Shown: positions 46,679 through 55,354 of the stretch, piece by piece
How positions within the stretch are numbered: position 1 is the stretch's first letter
Layout: each line of letters opens with the position of its first letter
Source of the DNA: Alphaproteobacteria bacterium AO1-B
GTDB taxonomy: Bacteria; Pseudomonadota; Alphaproteobacteria; Rhizobiales; Stappiaceae
Length of the DNA stretch: 64,000 nt
Direction: 5' to 3'
Assembly: GCA_001890945.1 (NCBI GenBank)
Contig: MLAX01000004.1
Location: 1 to 64,000 of the forward strand
The notes under the pieces: model-generated
Database searches by the model: none
What the model saw: only the letters and a program-made list of their open reading frames with translations
What the model was told of the DNA's origin: nothing
Program-made: the position numbers and the translations under genes

Positions 46679-47533
46679 TCAGAGCTTGTGACCTGGCGGG
46701 ATCGGTGGTTCTTCGGCCATCAATAGGATGCCAACCCGCCGGTTGGCAGCAAGATAAGGATCGTTCGGGAACAAAGGTTCTGTGTCCGACTTTCCAACCA
46801 CCGAATAGAATTGTCCGTCCGGCACACCATACTCTGAGAGAATCTGGCGGGCGACATTGGCACGCTCCGTCGACAGGTCCCATCCAGTGTAACTGGGGTC
46901 TACCGTTGCTGCACCCGCAGTTGTGTGACCGGTGATCTCGATCCGGTTGGGCATTCGCGCAAGCACCGGTGCCATCTTCGCGATCAGCCGGCGTGTGGTC
47001 TCGTAAGGATATTTCGACCCTTCACGGAACATGGACCGGCCATCCTGATCAACCAGCATGATGTTCAGGCCTTCCTCGGTCTCTTCCAAAATGATGTTGG
47101 TCGAAACTTCCGTGATTTCCGGCATTTCCTGCCAGGCTTGCCGAAGGGAGGCCGCGGCGGTTGCGAACTGACGTGGTTTTTCGATTTCCGCTTCCATCGT
47201 GTCGTGCGTGTTGGCTTCCGGGCCTTGTTTGCGGCGCTTTTCGTGGCGCTCTTGTGCAAAGTCTGAGTCCAGTTCCTGCTCGACCTGGCTGATATCTTTC
47301 ATATAGTCCCGGATCGGGATGCCTTCGACTTCGATGATCCCGGTACGGCGAGAGTTTTCTTTCACGCCAAACGCTTCGCGCATCGAACCGGCGACGACCT
47401 GAAGTTTTTCTTTATCTTGAATGGAAAACGAGATGATCAGAACGAAGAAACACACGAGGAGTGACATCAAATCGGCGAACGTCACCAGCCAATCCGGTGC
47501 GCCGCCTCCCCCTTGTGGTTTCTTTCTTGCCAT
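46679..47533 (-). CDS. MotB/PomB-like stator protein with OmpA domain
   Basis: 284 residues. A single TM near the N-terminus has the ion-carrying Asp21 in VTFADLMSLLVCFFVLIISF, which is the PomB pattern (Na+ type) rather than the MotB AYADFMTAMM pattern. A plug or linker helix region follows, and a C-terminal OmpA-like peptidoglycan-binding domain covers about 160-275 (RIEITGHTTAGAA, then NRRVGI). It works with the MotA/PomA partner encoded just upstream (26 bases). No other flagellar genes are nearby, so a motor or another envelope role is possible. Confidence 0.9.
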   Translation of the reverse strand: MARKKPQGGGGAPDWLVTFADLMSLLVCFFVLIISFSIQDKEKLQVVAGSMREAFGVKENSRRTGIIEVEGIPIRDYMKDISQVEQELDSDFAQERHEKRRKQGPEANTHDTMEAEIEKPRQFATAAASLRQAWQEMPEITEVSTNIILEETEEGLNIMLVDQDGRSMFREGSKYPYETTRRLIAKMAPVLARMPNRIEITGHTTAGAATVDPSYTGWDLSTERANVARQILSEYGVPDGQFYSVVGKSDTEPLFPNDPYLAANRRVGILLMAEEPPIPPGHKL

Positions 47534-47559
47534 AACGCGTTACTCGCCCCTAAGCCAAC

Positions 47560-48327
47560 TTAAGCAGCTTCTGCCAGATCAGCCCGGGCTTTTTCCGGCA
47601 GATATGCGACCAGCATTTCCTTGATCAGGGCAGGGCTCTTGGATTCTCGGATTTGGCAAACACCATCGATGATCAGGGTTTGGTTCAATTCATCGACATC
47701 AAACTTTGCATCCAGCTTGTCGACCATCGGCAGGCACAAGATGTTGGAAATCAATGCGCCATAGAGCGTTGTCAAAAGAGCAACCGCCATGGACGGGCCG
47801 ATCGCGGCCGGATCGTCCATGTTCGCAAGCATTTGGACGAGACCGACCAGCGTACCGATCATGCCGAAGGCCGGTGCCGAATCCCCAAGGGCTTTCATCA
47901 CACGTTTGCCCTCCGACAAACGGCTTAATTGAAGGTCGCGTTCGCGCTCCATGGCTTCCTTGATGAATTCCAATTCGTATCCGTCGGCGATGTATTGCAC
48001 GCCCTTTGCAAGGACAGGATCTGAAACGTCGACGTTCTCAAGACCGAGCGGACCGGACTTGCGAACTATTTCACCGAGGTTGGTAATTTCAGAGATGAGG
48101 TCGCGCGGGCTTGCGCTTTTCCCGGACAACGCAACCTTGAAGGCGGTCGTGAACGCCGCTGCGATATCGGAAACCTGAAATCGGATAAGGGTCGCGGCAA
48201 GGCCGCCACCGATAACGATCAGCATAGATGGAACATCGACGAATTGGCCGAAACTGCCGCCAAGAAAAATAGCGGTAATAACGATGGCAAACGCACCGAT
48301 AATTCCAAGTAGGGTCGCGAGATCCAT
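47560..48327 (-). CDS. MotA/PomA-like stator channel protein
   Basis: 255 residues from the ATG at 48327; the frame continues to a TTG at 48402 but without homology. The start MDLATLLGIIGAFAIV and GGSFGQFVDVPSMLIVIGGG closely follow PomA of Vibrio, as does the region APAFGMIGTLVGLVQMLANMDD and AVALLTTLYGALISN. Four membrane segments with a large cytoplasmic loop (about 60-150) carrying charged residues. Together with the downstream PomB-like protein it should form an ion-driven 5:2 stator. Confidence 0.92.
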   Translation of the reverse strand: MDLATLLGIIGAFAIVITAIFLGGSFGQFVDVPSMLIVIGGGLAATLIRFQVSDIAAAFTTAFKVALSGKSASPRDLISEITNLGEIVRKSGPLGLENVDVSDPVLAKGVQYIADGYELEFIKEAMERERDLQLSRLSEGKRVMKALGDSAPAFGMIGTLVGLVQMLANMDDPAAIGPSMAVALLTTLYGALISNILCLPMVDKLDAKFDVDELNQTLIIDGVCQIRESKSPALIKEMLVAYLPEKARADLAEAA

Positions 48328-48483
48328 ACGAAACACACCAAGGTCTCGGGCGAAAGGCCCAGTCAAACTTGGGAACAGTGTAGGCTCGCTATGGCTAATC
48401 AAATGCTAATGCTGCCACTAAAATTTCGCAGCGCTGAGAAAATGTCAGAATCCGTGACCTACTTGTGAACGCAAAGCTTTCGT

Positions 48484-49497
48484 CTAAGCGGCACCAGCTC
48501 GAAGAAGGTCATGCATGTGAACAATTCCAACCGGTCGGCCGTCTTCTACGACAAAGACAGTCGTGATCGAGGAACTGTTCAGGAGTTCCAGGATTGAGGC
48601 GGAAAGTGTCCCTGGATGCACAGTCTTCGGCCCGCGTGTCATGATGTCACCAGCCGTTTTTTCCAGAAGGTTGGATGTCACATGGCGGCGCAAATCACCA
48701 TCGGTGATGATACCCATCAACTGGTTCAACTCGTCTACGACACCCAGAACGCCAAAGCCTTTTTGTGACATGACAACAATACCGTCGGTCATGGGTGTAG
48801 CTGCCGGGACAAGTGGTAGCGACTCACCAAGATGCATGATGTCTTTTGCCGTCTTGAGGCTGGCGCCAAGGCGGCCACCAGGGTGAAAGACCTTATAGTC
48901 CTGAACGGTAAACCCGCGCCCCTCGAGAAGCGCCACCGTCAAAGCATCGCCGAGGGCAAGCTGTACCAGAGCAGATGTTGTTGGTGCCAGCCCGTGCGGG
49001 CAGGCTTCAGCCACACTTGGCAGCTTTAGAATAATGTCCGCGGCTTGGCCGAGCGTGCTGTCCTGCCGTGATGTGATGGCAACCAATGGAACTTTAAAGC
49101 GCCGTGTGTAGGCCACAAGGCTGGCAAGTTCCTGTGTTTCACCGGACCAGGACAATGCAAGGACAACATCATCTTGGGTAATCATCCCGAGATCGCCGTG
49201 ACTTGCCTCCGTGGCATGGACGAAGAACGCAGGCGTTCCTGTTGAGGCAAGGCTTGCCGCGATCTTGGTCCCAATATGGCCGCTCTTGCCGATGCCCGAG
49301 ACAATAACACGCCCGGAAATGCCTTGGATCAGGCTGCAGGCTTTCTGGAAAGGCGCCGCAAGCCCATCTTTCAGAGCCACCCGCAATGCGCTCAGCCCTG
49401 CCATTTCGGTTTCTAGGGCCCGCTCAGCGGAAACGATATACTCCATGTGCAGCTCTGAGCTTTCCGAAGTGTTGGGGTCTTGAGCTGGGCTGGTCAT
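48484..49497 (-). CDS. kdsD: D-arabinose 5-phosphate isomerase (KpsF/GutQ/KdsD family)
   Basis: 337 residues from the ATG at 49497. The SIS domain (about 40-185) has GRVIVSGIGKSGHIGTKIAAS and FVHATEASHGDLGMI; two CBS domains follow (about 205-330). It interconverts ribulose 5-phosphate and arabinose 5-phosphate, the first step to KDO for lipopolysaccharide or capsule. An in-frame TTG at 49557 would add 20 residues. A separate barrel gene diverges from it. Confidence 0.93.
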   Translation of the reverse strand: MTSPAQDPNTSESSELHMEYIVSAERALETEMAGLSALRVALKDGLAAPFQKACSLIQGISGRVIVSGIGKSGHIGTKIAASLASTGTPAFFVHATEASHGDLGMITQDDVVLALSWSGETQELASLVAYTRRFKVPLVAITSRQDSTLGQAADIILKLPSVAEACPHGLAPTTSALVQLALGDALTVALLEGRGFTVQDYKVFHPGGRLGASLKTAKDIMHLGESLPLVPAATPMTDGIVVMSQKGFGVLGVVDELNQLMGIITDGDLRRHVTSNLLEKTAGDIMTRGPKTVHPGTLSASILELLNSSSITTVFVVEDGRPVGIVHMHDLLRAGAA

Positions 49498-49689
49498 GGA
49501 TCGCGGTCTTTCTTGCTTTTCGGCGCTAGAATTAGGCCACAGCAGGCTTTCGTTCAAGAACCTGTTTATTTTATGTCCATATCCAGCAGCTATGGTTAAT
49601 CAGCGTTGGCATTTTGCAATATGGAAACGAAGCATTAACCATCCTTCGTCAGGTTGGGCGGGTATAATCTGACCGCATTCTGGCTGTGA

Positions 49690-51162
49690 ATGACCCGTTT
49701 TTTAACATGCATCATCTGTTTCGCGCTTAGCCTGGCGCTTGCGGAACCGTCGTTCGCTCAGACGGCGGTGCCGGGTCTGCGTGGTTCGGATGATCCTGGA
49801 CGTGTCAATGCTGCAGATGATGATGGCCGGGAAGAAGCAGAAACACCGGCAGGTGTGAACCCGACACAATCAAACGTTTTTGCCCTACGCCCTTCCGTCA
49901 ATATTGCGGAAGAAGAGGATGGATCAACGGGACTCGGTGCAGCCGGACGTGTTCAGCCAGTGCGGCCATTCTCCGACAGGATAACTGCCGTAACGCGTGC
50001 CGTCCCTCTCGCTCAGGGCGGGATCGACGATACTGTCTTTGGAGGTGACACCACGTTCGATGCGCCGGACGGGATTCGGCTCGGCTCGTTCATTTTGACA
50101 CCGCAATTGACCGTCACCGCTGGCTATACCGACAACACCTCAAGATCAGCAACAGGTGGTGCGGGCAGTCTTTACAGAATCGCCCCGGACATTTCTCTGA
50201 CTTCTGATTGGGTCCGGCATCAGTTTGATGCTTCCCTACGCGGCAGTTACATCGGTTATCCTGGAAATCCGGACGACGATGACATTTTCGGGTCCGCCGC
50301 TGCGGGCCTGCGTCTTGATATTACCGAGGCAACACGGGTTGATGCGGACATCAGCTACGGCATTAGCCGGGAGGAAGATGGGAGCGCCGAGTCGCTCGGG
50401 AATGACACTTTCATCCATGAAGGCAATATCGATCTCGGTGTCACGCGCAATGTCGGTCTTCTTGCTGCGACTGCAGCCGTTGGCGCAGATCGCAGGGTCT
50501 ATGATTCAGATAGCACCATCGAGAGCGGGCGTGACAACACAGTCTATTCCGCGAGTTTGAGGCTCGGCAGCAACGCTGGAGGCTTGTTGTCACCGTTTGC
50601 TCAAGGCTCGCTCCTTTTCCGCCGGTTCGACCAAACCTGCAGCGACAGTATCTGCGAAATCCGGGATGCAGACGGGTATGAGCTTCGTGGCGGTCTTGCC
50701 ATTGCAGCCGGCCCGAAACTCGTCGGTGAAGTCAGCGCCGGTTGGCGTTTGGAAGACATTGAAGACAGCCGTTTGAAAAATCTGTCGGGACTTGTGATTG
50801 ACGGATCGCTGGTCTGGTCGCCCAGCCGCCTGACAACGGTCACAGCTGGCGTTGGAACGAGTTTTGATGCAACAGACATCGACAATGCCAGCGGCTCCAT
50901 TATCTACTCTGGAGATCTTCGGCTTGCGCATGCCTTCAGCGACCGCTGGGTAGGCGAGGCTGGGCTTGGTTACAGCTATCGAACATACGAAGGTGTTTCG
51001 ATCGAGGAAAACACTCTGACCGGCTTTGGTGGAATGACATATGCGTTGACGCAAAACGTTGCGCTCACTGCAAATTACATTCATCGCCGCTTTGAGAGTT
51101 CCCAAGACGGTGGTGATTACACCGAAAACGCCATTGAAGCCGGCCTTCGTTTCCGCCATTAA
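49690..51162 (+). CDS. outer-membrane beta-barrel protein (BBP2-type)
   Basis: 490 residues. Residues 1-23 are a Sec signal peptide ending SFAQ. A disordered, acidic segment reaches to about 115; from about 135 the sequence alternates short strands (LTPQLTVTAGYTDN, LSWSPSRLTTVTAGVG-like) and ends in an aromatic/Arg-terminated strand RFRH. This matches surface-exposed barrels of the BBP2_2 family, sometimes linked to exopolysaccharide export. No polysaccharide cluster is adjacent here; a KdsD gene is divergent. The exact role is unknown. Confidence 0.78.
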   Translation: MTRFLTCIICFALSLALAEPSFAQTAVPGLRGSDDPGRVNAADDDGREEAETPAGVNPTQSNVFALRPSVNIAEEEDGSTGLGAAGRVQPVRPFSDRITAVTRAVPLAQGGIDDTVFGGDTTFDAPDGIRLGSFILTPQLTVTAGYTDNTSRSATGGAGSLYRIAPDISLTSDWVRHQFDASLRGSYIGYPGNPDDDDIFGSAAAGLRLDITEATRVDADISYGISREEDGSAESLGNDTFIHEGNIDLGVTRNVGLLAATAAVGADRRVYDSDSTIESGRDNTVYSASLRLGSNAGGLLSPFAQGSLLFRRFDQTCSDSICEIRDADGYELRGGLAIAAGPKLVGEVSAGWRLEDIEDSRLKNLSGLVIDGSLVWSPSRLTTVTAGVGTSFDATDIDNASGSIIYSGDLRLAHAFSDRWVGEAGLGYSYRTYEGVSIEENTLTGFGGMTYALTQNVALTANYIHRRFESSQDGGDYTENAIEAGLRFRH

Positions 51163-51235
51163 CTACACAGTAACCAAAAACAGATCATCTAGACGAGGCG
51201 GGGCGACACTACGGTTAGGGCATTAGGAGGCCCGT

Positions 51236-52522
51236 ATGCGGGATATTTTTCGGCAAACGACACGTGTGATCGGCGGAATGCCTTCGGTTTTTTCCTTCAA
51301 ACCGGTGCTGCGTAACAGCCTACGAGCGCTTGTTATTGCGGTTGGCAGTCTAAGTGCCAGTACCGCCTTCGCTACGAGCGGCGGGGCGTCGGATCCCGGT
51401 TTTACCCGCTTTATCAAGGATTTCTGGCCGGCAGCCCGGTCTGCTGGCATCACCGCACAGACCTACAATGCGGTCTTCACGGGCATGCAGCCCGACAACG
51501 ATACGATCCGCCTGATGAGCAAGCAGTCGGAGTTCGTAAAGCCGATTTGGGAATACCTCGATAGTGCAGTTTCCGATACCCGCGTCGAAAAGGGCCGTGA
51601 GCTTCTGATCGAGTACGATGGTGTCCTGCGCCAAATCGAAGCCCGCTACGGTGTCGACCGTGAGGCCGTGCTCGCCATTTGGGGCATGGAAACCAACTAC
51701 GGCGGCTTCATGGGCCGCCACAATGTTATTCAGGCGCTTGCGACGCTAGCTTATGCCGCGCCGAGGCGGACAGACTTCTGGCGCAAAGAACTCGTGACAG
51801 CACTTGCGATCGTTCAGGCCGGACATGTGAAATTCTCTGAGATGGAAGGCTCCTGGGCAGGAGCAATGGGGCATACCCAATTCATGCCGTCCAGCTGGAA
51901 AGCCTATTCGGCGGATTACAACGGCGATGGAAAGCGGGATATCTGGACCTCAATACCGGACGCTCTGGCGTCCACTGCCTACTATTTGAAACGCCATGGT
52001 TGGCAGACGGGCAAAACCTGGGGCTATGAAGTCCAGCTCCCGAACGGTTTTGACTACAATCTTGCCGATGGTGAGAAGACACTCACACTCGGTGAATGGC
52101 AGCGTTATGGCATCCGCCGGGTCAATGGCCGCGGGTTCCCGCGCCCATCCGACAAGGGCATCCTTGTCTTGCCTGCCGGCGCCTCCGGCCCCGCCTTTCT
52201 GATGCTGCGCAATTTTTATGTGATCAAGCGGTACAACAATGCAACGGCTTATGCCCTGGCAGTTGGCCATCTGGCGGATCGTATTATCGGTGGTGGACCT
52301 CTGGCCGGAAACTGGTCGAAGGAACATCTGCCACTAACACGGTCTGAAACGACCGAGTTGCAGGCGCTTTTAAACCAGAAGGGCTTTTCTGTTGGGGCTG
52401 CCGACGGCAAAGTCGGCCCGGCCACACGCCGGGGTATCCGGGCCTATCAGCGGTCAAAGGGGATGGTGCCGGATGGGCATCCGTCAGTTGTTTTGCTGGC
52501 GCACCTGAAAACAGGCCGCTAA
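51236..52522 (+). CDS. lytic murein transglycosylase of the MltB type with peptidoglycan-binding domain
   Basis: 428 residues; AGGAGG upstream supports the ATG. A signal-like hydrophobic segment runs about 30-47. The SLT_2 catalytic domain (about 52-345) has the acid Glu152 in IWGMETNYGGFMG and later GAMGHTQFMPSSW. The C-terminal PG_binding_1 domain is LQALLNQKGFSVGAADGKVG onward. It cleaves the MurNAc-GlcNAc bond to make anhydro-muropeptides. It precedes the DUF459 gene by 37 bases on the same strand. Confidence 0.94.
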   Translation: MRDIFRQTTRVIGGMPSVFSFKPVLRNSLRALVIAVGSLSASTAFATSGGASDPGFTRFIKDFWPAARSAGITAQTYNAVFTGMQPDNDTIRLMSKQSEFVKPIWEYLDSAVSDTRVEKGRELLIEYDGVLRQIEARYGVDREAVLAIWGMETNYGGFMGRHNVIQALATLAYAAPRRTDFWRKELVTALAIVQAGHVKFSEMEGSWAGAMGHTQFMPSSWKAYSADYNGDGKRDIWTSIPDALASTAYYLKRHGWQTGKTWGYEVQLPNGFDYNLADGEKTLTLGEWQRYGIRRVNGRGFPRPSDKGILVLPAGASGPAFLMLRNFYVIKRYNNATAYALAVGHLADRIIGGGPLAGNWSKEHLPLTRSETTELQALLNQKGFSVGAADGKVGPATRRGIRAYQRSKGMVPDGHPSVVLLAHLKTGR

Positions 52523-52559
52523 ACTGACCTGAACACGGATCGGTGTCGGGACGCGAACA

Positions 52560-53744
52560 GTGGCTTTCAAATCTTCACTTCGTCGTTTGACGCGGATGGC
52601 TAGGCCATCTGCGTTGCCGTTCGCAATTGCCCTGGCACTTCTTGTTAGTCCGGCTGAGCCAACTGGCTGGTTTCAAAGAGAGGCCATAGCTGAAGAGCCG
52701 ATAACGCTTGCTCAGAATAATGGATTTCGGGGCTTCAACCCGTTCGCCCCAATTCAGCGTTTGTTTGGTGGTGGCCGTGAGAAAAAACGGCAAGCTCCAG
52801 TTCAGCAAGCTCCAAAAGTGGTTCGTCCTGCCGGCCTCCCGCCGCGTTTTGAGGAAGTGGAAAAAGACCCCGACGCCGGTCTGATCCTTGTGGTCGGAGA
52901 CCGAATGGCTCGGGGTGTGGCCGATGGTCTGCGATTTACGCTGGCCCAACAACCAAAAATCAAGGTTGAGGAAATCACCGAAGACCGGGAGGGTTTTGCA
53001 GGTGCAGAGCCGCCGGACTGGGCGACACGTACGCTCTCCCGTATTCGGGGCGCGGACGTGAAAGCTGTTGTCGTTATGATGGGCTGGCGCGACCGGGACG
53101 AACAGTTTCCGGGCGAACCGCCCGTCGAGTATATGACGGCGGAATGGCTTGAGCACTATCGAAACAAGGTCATGGCGCTGGTTCGCAGCGTTCGGCAGGA
53201 GAAGCTTCCAATTGTTTGGGTGGGGTTGCCACCCACCAATGATGAACTTCTCAATGGCGATTTCACCCAACTGAACTCTCTCTTTGCCGGGGCCGCGGAA
53301 GAGCGCCGTGTCCGATATGTTGATTTGTGGGATATCTTCCTCTCAGAGGATGGCGCCTACACATCCTTTGGTCCCGATGTGGACGGTAAGAACACCCGCC
53401 TTCGGACCAATGACCGGATCGCGTTTACCTGGGCCGGGTACCGAAAAGTTGCGTTTTTTGTCGAACGCGAGTTGTCGCGTCTTCTTGGCGGCTATGGTGG
53501 ACTGGCGTTCGAAGGTGTCGAGGATGACCCCAATTTCATCGTCTTGACGGGCCGGACAACATCACCTGAAGGTTTTTTGCTTGGCGGTGAGGACGATGCC
53601 GAAATTGACCCCAGCAGCACGGCCTACCGGTTCTTCGTTGAAGGCGAGCCGCTTGCGCCGGTGTCCGGGCGTGTTGATGATCCGCGCATGATCGGAAATG
53701 ACAGCGTGTCTTCCTTGGTAGAGGCGGAAGCCGGAGATACATGA
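52560..53744 (+). CDS. DUF459 SGNH-fold protein lacking catalytic residues
   Basis: 394 residues from a GTG start (an ATG at 52596 is an alternative). A hydrophobic signal segment lies about 18-32 and a basic linker about 65-90. The SGNH fold follows with VVGDRMARGVADGL, VVMMGWRDRD, IVWVGLPP, YVDLWDIF and TNDRIAFTWAG. The family normally has GDS, GxND and DGxHFT at these points; here Ser is Arg115, Asn is Arg177 and His is Ala288. It should be periplasmic and probably not an active hydrolase. It follows the lytic transglycosylase gene. Confidence 0.87.
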   Translation: MAFKSSLRRLTRMARPSALPFAIALALLVSPAEPTGWFQREAIAEEPITLAQNNGFRGFNPFAPIQRLFGGGREKKRQAPVQQAPKVVRPAGLPPRFEEVEKDPDAGLILVVGDRMARGVADGLRFTLAQQPKIKVEEITEDREGFAGAEPPDWATRTLSRIRGADVKAVVVMMGWRDRDEQFPGEPPVEYMTAEWLEHYRNKVMALVRSVRQEKLPIVWVGLPPTNDELLNGDFTQLNSLFAGAAEERRVRYVDLWDIFLSEDGAYTSFGPDVDGKNTRLRTNDRIAFTWAGYRKVAFFVERELSRLLGGYGGLAFEGVEDDPNFIVLTGRTTSPEGFLLGGEDDAEIDPSSTAYRFFVEGEPLAPVSGRVDDPRMIGNDSVSSLVEAEAGDT

Positions 53745-53783
53745 GTTTCTATTCCGGGTCAGATGTACATTTCAACGTAACAA

Positions 53784-53811
53784 AAAAGCCGCCGGAGATC
53801 CGGCGGCTTTT
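53784..53811. terminator. bidirectional intrinsic terminator between the DUF459 gene and gltD
   Basis: A 12-bp hairpin: AAAAGCCGCCGG, loop AGAT, CCGGCGGCTTTT. Both ends have A or T runs, so it can stop the converging transcripts. Confidence 0.95.
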
Positions 53812-53834
53812 GCATGTCGTTTGACGTGTTTCGA

Positions 53835-55268
53835 TCAGCGCGGCAGGTCGCTTGACCCGGTCAAGTACTCGTCTACCGCGCGCGCTGCCTGGCGGCCTTC
53901 ACGGATTGCCCAGACGACCAGCGACTGCCCTTTGCGAACATCTCCCGCTGCAAACACCTTGTCGATCGATGTTTTATAGTCGTCAGTGTTGGCCTTGACG
54001 TTGGTGCGGCCATCCAGTTCGAGTTTCTCACCGGCCTGTGCGATGTAGGTGTCCAGGCGTGGTCCGGAAAAACCGATCGCTGCAAAGACCAGATCGGCAC
54101 GCAGGATGAATTCCGTGCCTTCGATTGGCTTGCGCTTCTCATCAACACGGGCGCATTTCACACCGGTTACGACACCATCTTCGTCTGCGACCAGACCGAG
54201 CGTTGCAGCAGAAAACTCGCGCTCTGCGCCTTCTGCCTGAGAAGAAGACGTGCGGAACTTGGTTGGCCAGTAAGGCCAGATTGTCAGCTTGTCTTCTTTC
54301 AGAGGCGGGATCGGCCGAATGTCCAGCTGGGTAACCGACAGCGCACCCTGACGGAATGCAGTTCCAACACAGTCGGATGCGGTATCACCGCCGCCGATGA
54401 CGACAACATGTTTGCCGCCGGCCCAGATCGGAGCTTCATCGCCTTCCGGTTCGCCGCCAACGCGGCGGTTTTGTTGAACCAGGTAGTCCATCGCCCAATG
54501 GCAACCCTGAAGGTCCATGCCTTCAACACCGGGATCGCGCGGACGCTCAGCACCGGCGCACAGGATCACAGCATCGTGGCGCTCGGTAAGCTCGTCCATG
54601 CTGACCGTGACGCCGACATCGACGTTGTAGTGGAAGGTGACCCCCTCGCCCTCCATCTGTTTGACGCGGCGGTCGATGAAGTGCTTTTCCATCTTGAAGT
54701 CCGGGATGCCGTAGCGCAGCAGACCGCCGGCCTTTGGCTCCCGTTCATAGACGTGGACCGTATGACCTGCCCGGGCGAGTTGCTGGGCCGCGGCCATACC
54801 TGCGGGGCCTGAACCGATGATGGCAACAGCCTTGCCTGTCTTCGTGGCGGACGGTTCCGGTGCGATCCAGCCTTCTTCCCAGCCCTTGTCGGCGATTGCC
54901 TGCTCAATGCTCTTGATGTTGACCGGAATGTCTTCAAGGTTCAGCGTGCAGGCTTCTTCGCATGGGGCTGGGCAGATACGTCCGGTAAATTCCGGGAAGT
55001 TGTTGGTCGAATGCAGGTTGCGCAGCGCGATATCCCAGTCGCCCTGAAAGACCAGATCATTCCAGTCCGGGATCTGGTTGTTGACCGGACACCCGCTTGG
55101 TCCATGGCAAAAAGGGATGCCGCAGTCCATACAACGTGCCGCCTGGTTGGCGACTTCCTGATCGTTGAGCGGGATCGTGAATTCGCGGAAATGGCGAATG
55201 CGGTCAGAAGCTGGTTGGTACTTCTGTTCCTGACGATCGATTTCCAAAAAACCGGTTACCTTGCCCAA
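53835..55268 (-). CDS. gltD: glutamate synthase [NADPH] small chain
   Basis: 477 residues from a TTG start with GAGGAGG five bases upstream; this gives [17 protein letters not shown], the family N-terminus. Cysteines for 4Fe-4S clusters lie in [19 protein letters not shown] and [10 protein letters not shown]. The FAD site is [15 protein letters not shown] and the NADPH site is [12 protein letters not shown]. It passes electrons from NADPH to GltB. It lies 86 bases downstream of gltB on the same strand, so both form one operon. Confidence 0.95.
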   Translation of the reverse strand: MGKVTGFLEIDRQEQKYQPASDRIRHFREFTIPLNDQEVANQAARCMDCGIPFCHGPSGCPVNNQIPDWNDLVFQGDWDIALRNLHSTNNFPEFTGRICPAPCEEACTLNLEDIPVNIKSIEQAIADKGWEEGWIAPEPSATKTGKAVAIIGSGPAGMAAAQQLARAGHTVHVYEREPKAGGLLRYGIPDFKMEKHFIDRRVKQMEGEGVTFHYNVDVGVTVSMDELTERHDAVILCAGAERPRDPGVEGMDLQGCHWAMDYLVQQNRRVGGEPEGDEAPIWAGGKHVVVIGGGDTASDCVGTAFRQGALSVTQLDIRPIPPLKEDKLTIWPYWPTKFRTSSSQAEGAEREFSAATLGLVADEDGVVTGVKCARVDEKRKPIEGTEFILRADLVFAAIGFSGPRLDTYIAQAGEKLELDGRTNVKANTDDYKTSIDKVFAAGDVRKGQSLVVWAIREGRQAARAVDEYLTGSSDLPR

Positions 55269-55354
55269 GGCGACCTCCTCAAATTTGTGCGTCCTCAAGG
55301 TGGCTGCAATCGGCCGCTATCGGCGGCCGAGAGCCATTTTGTTCAATGTGCCGG

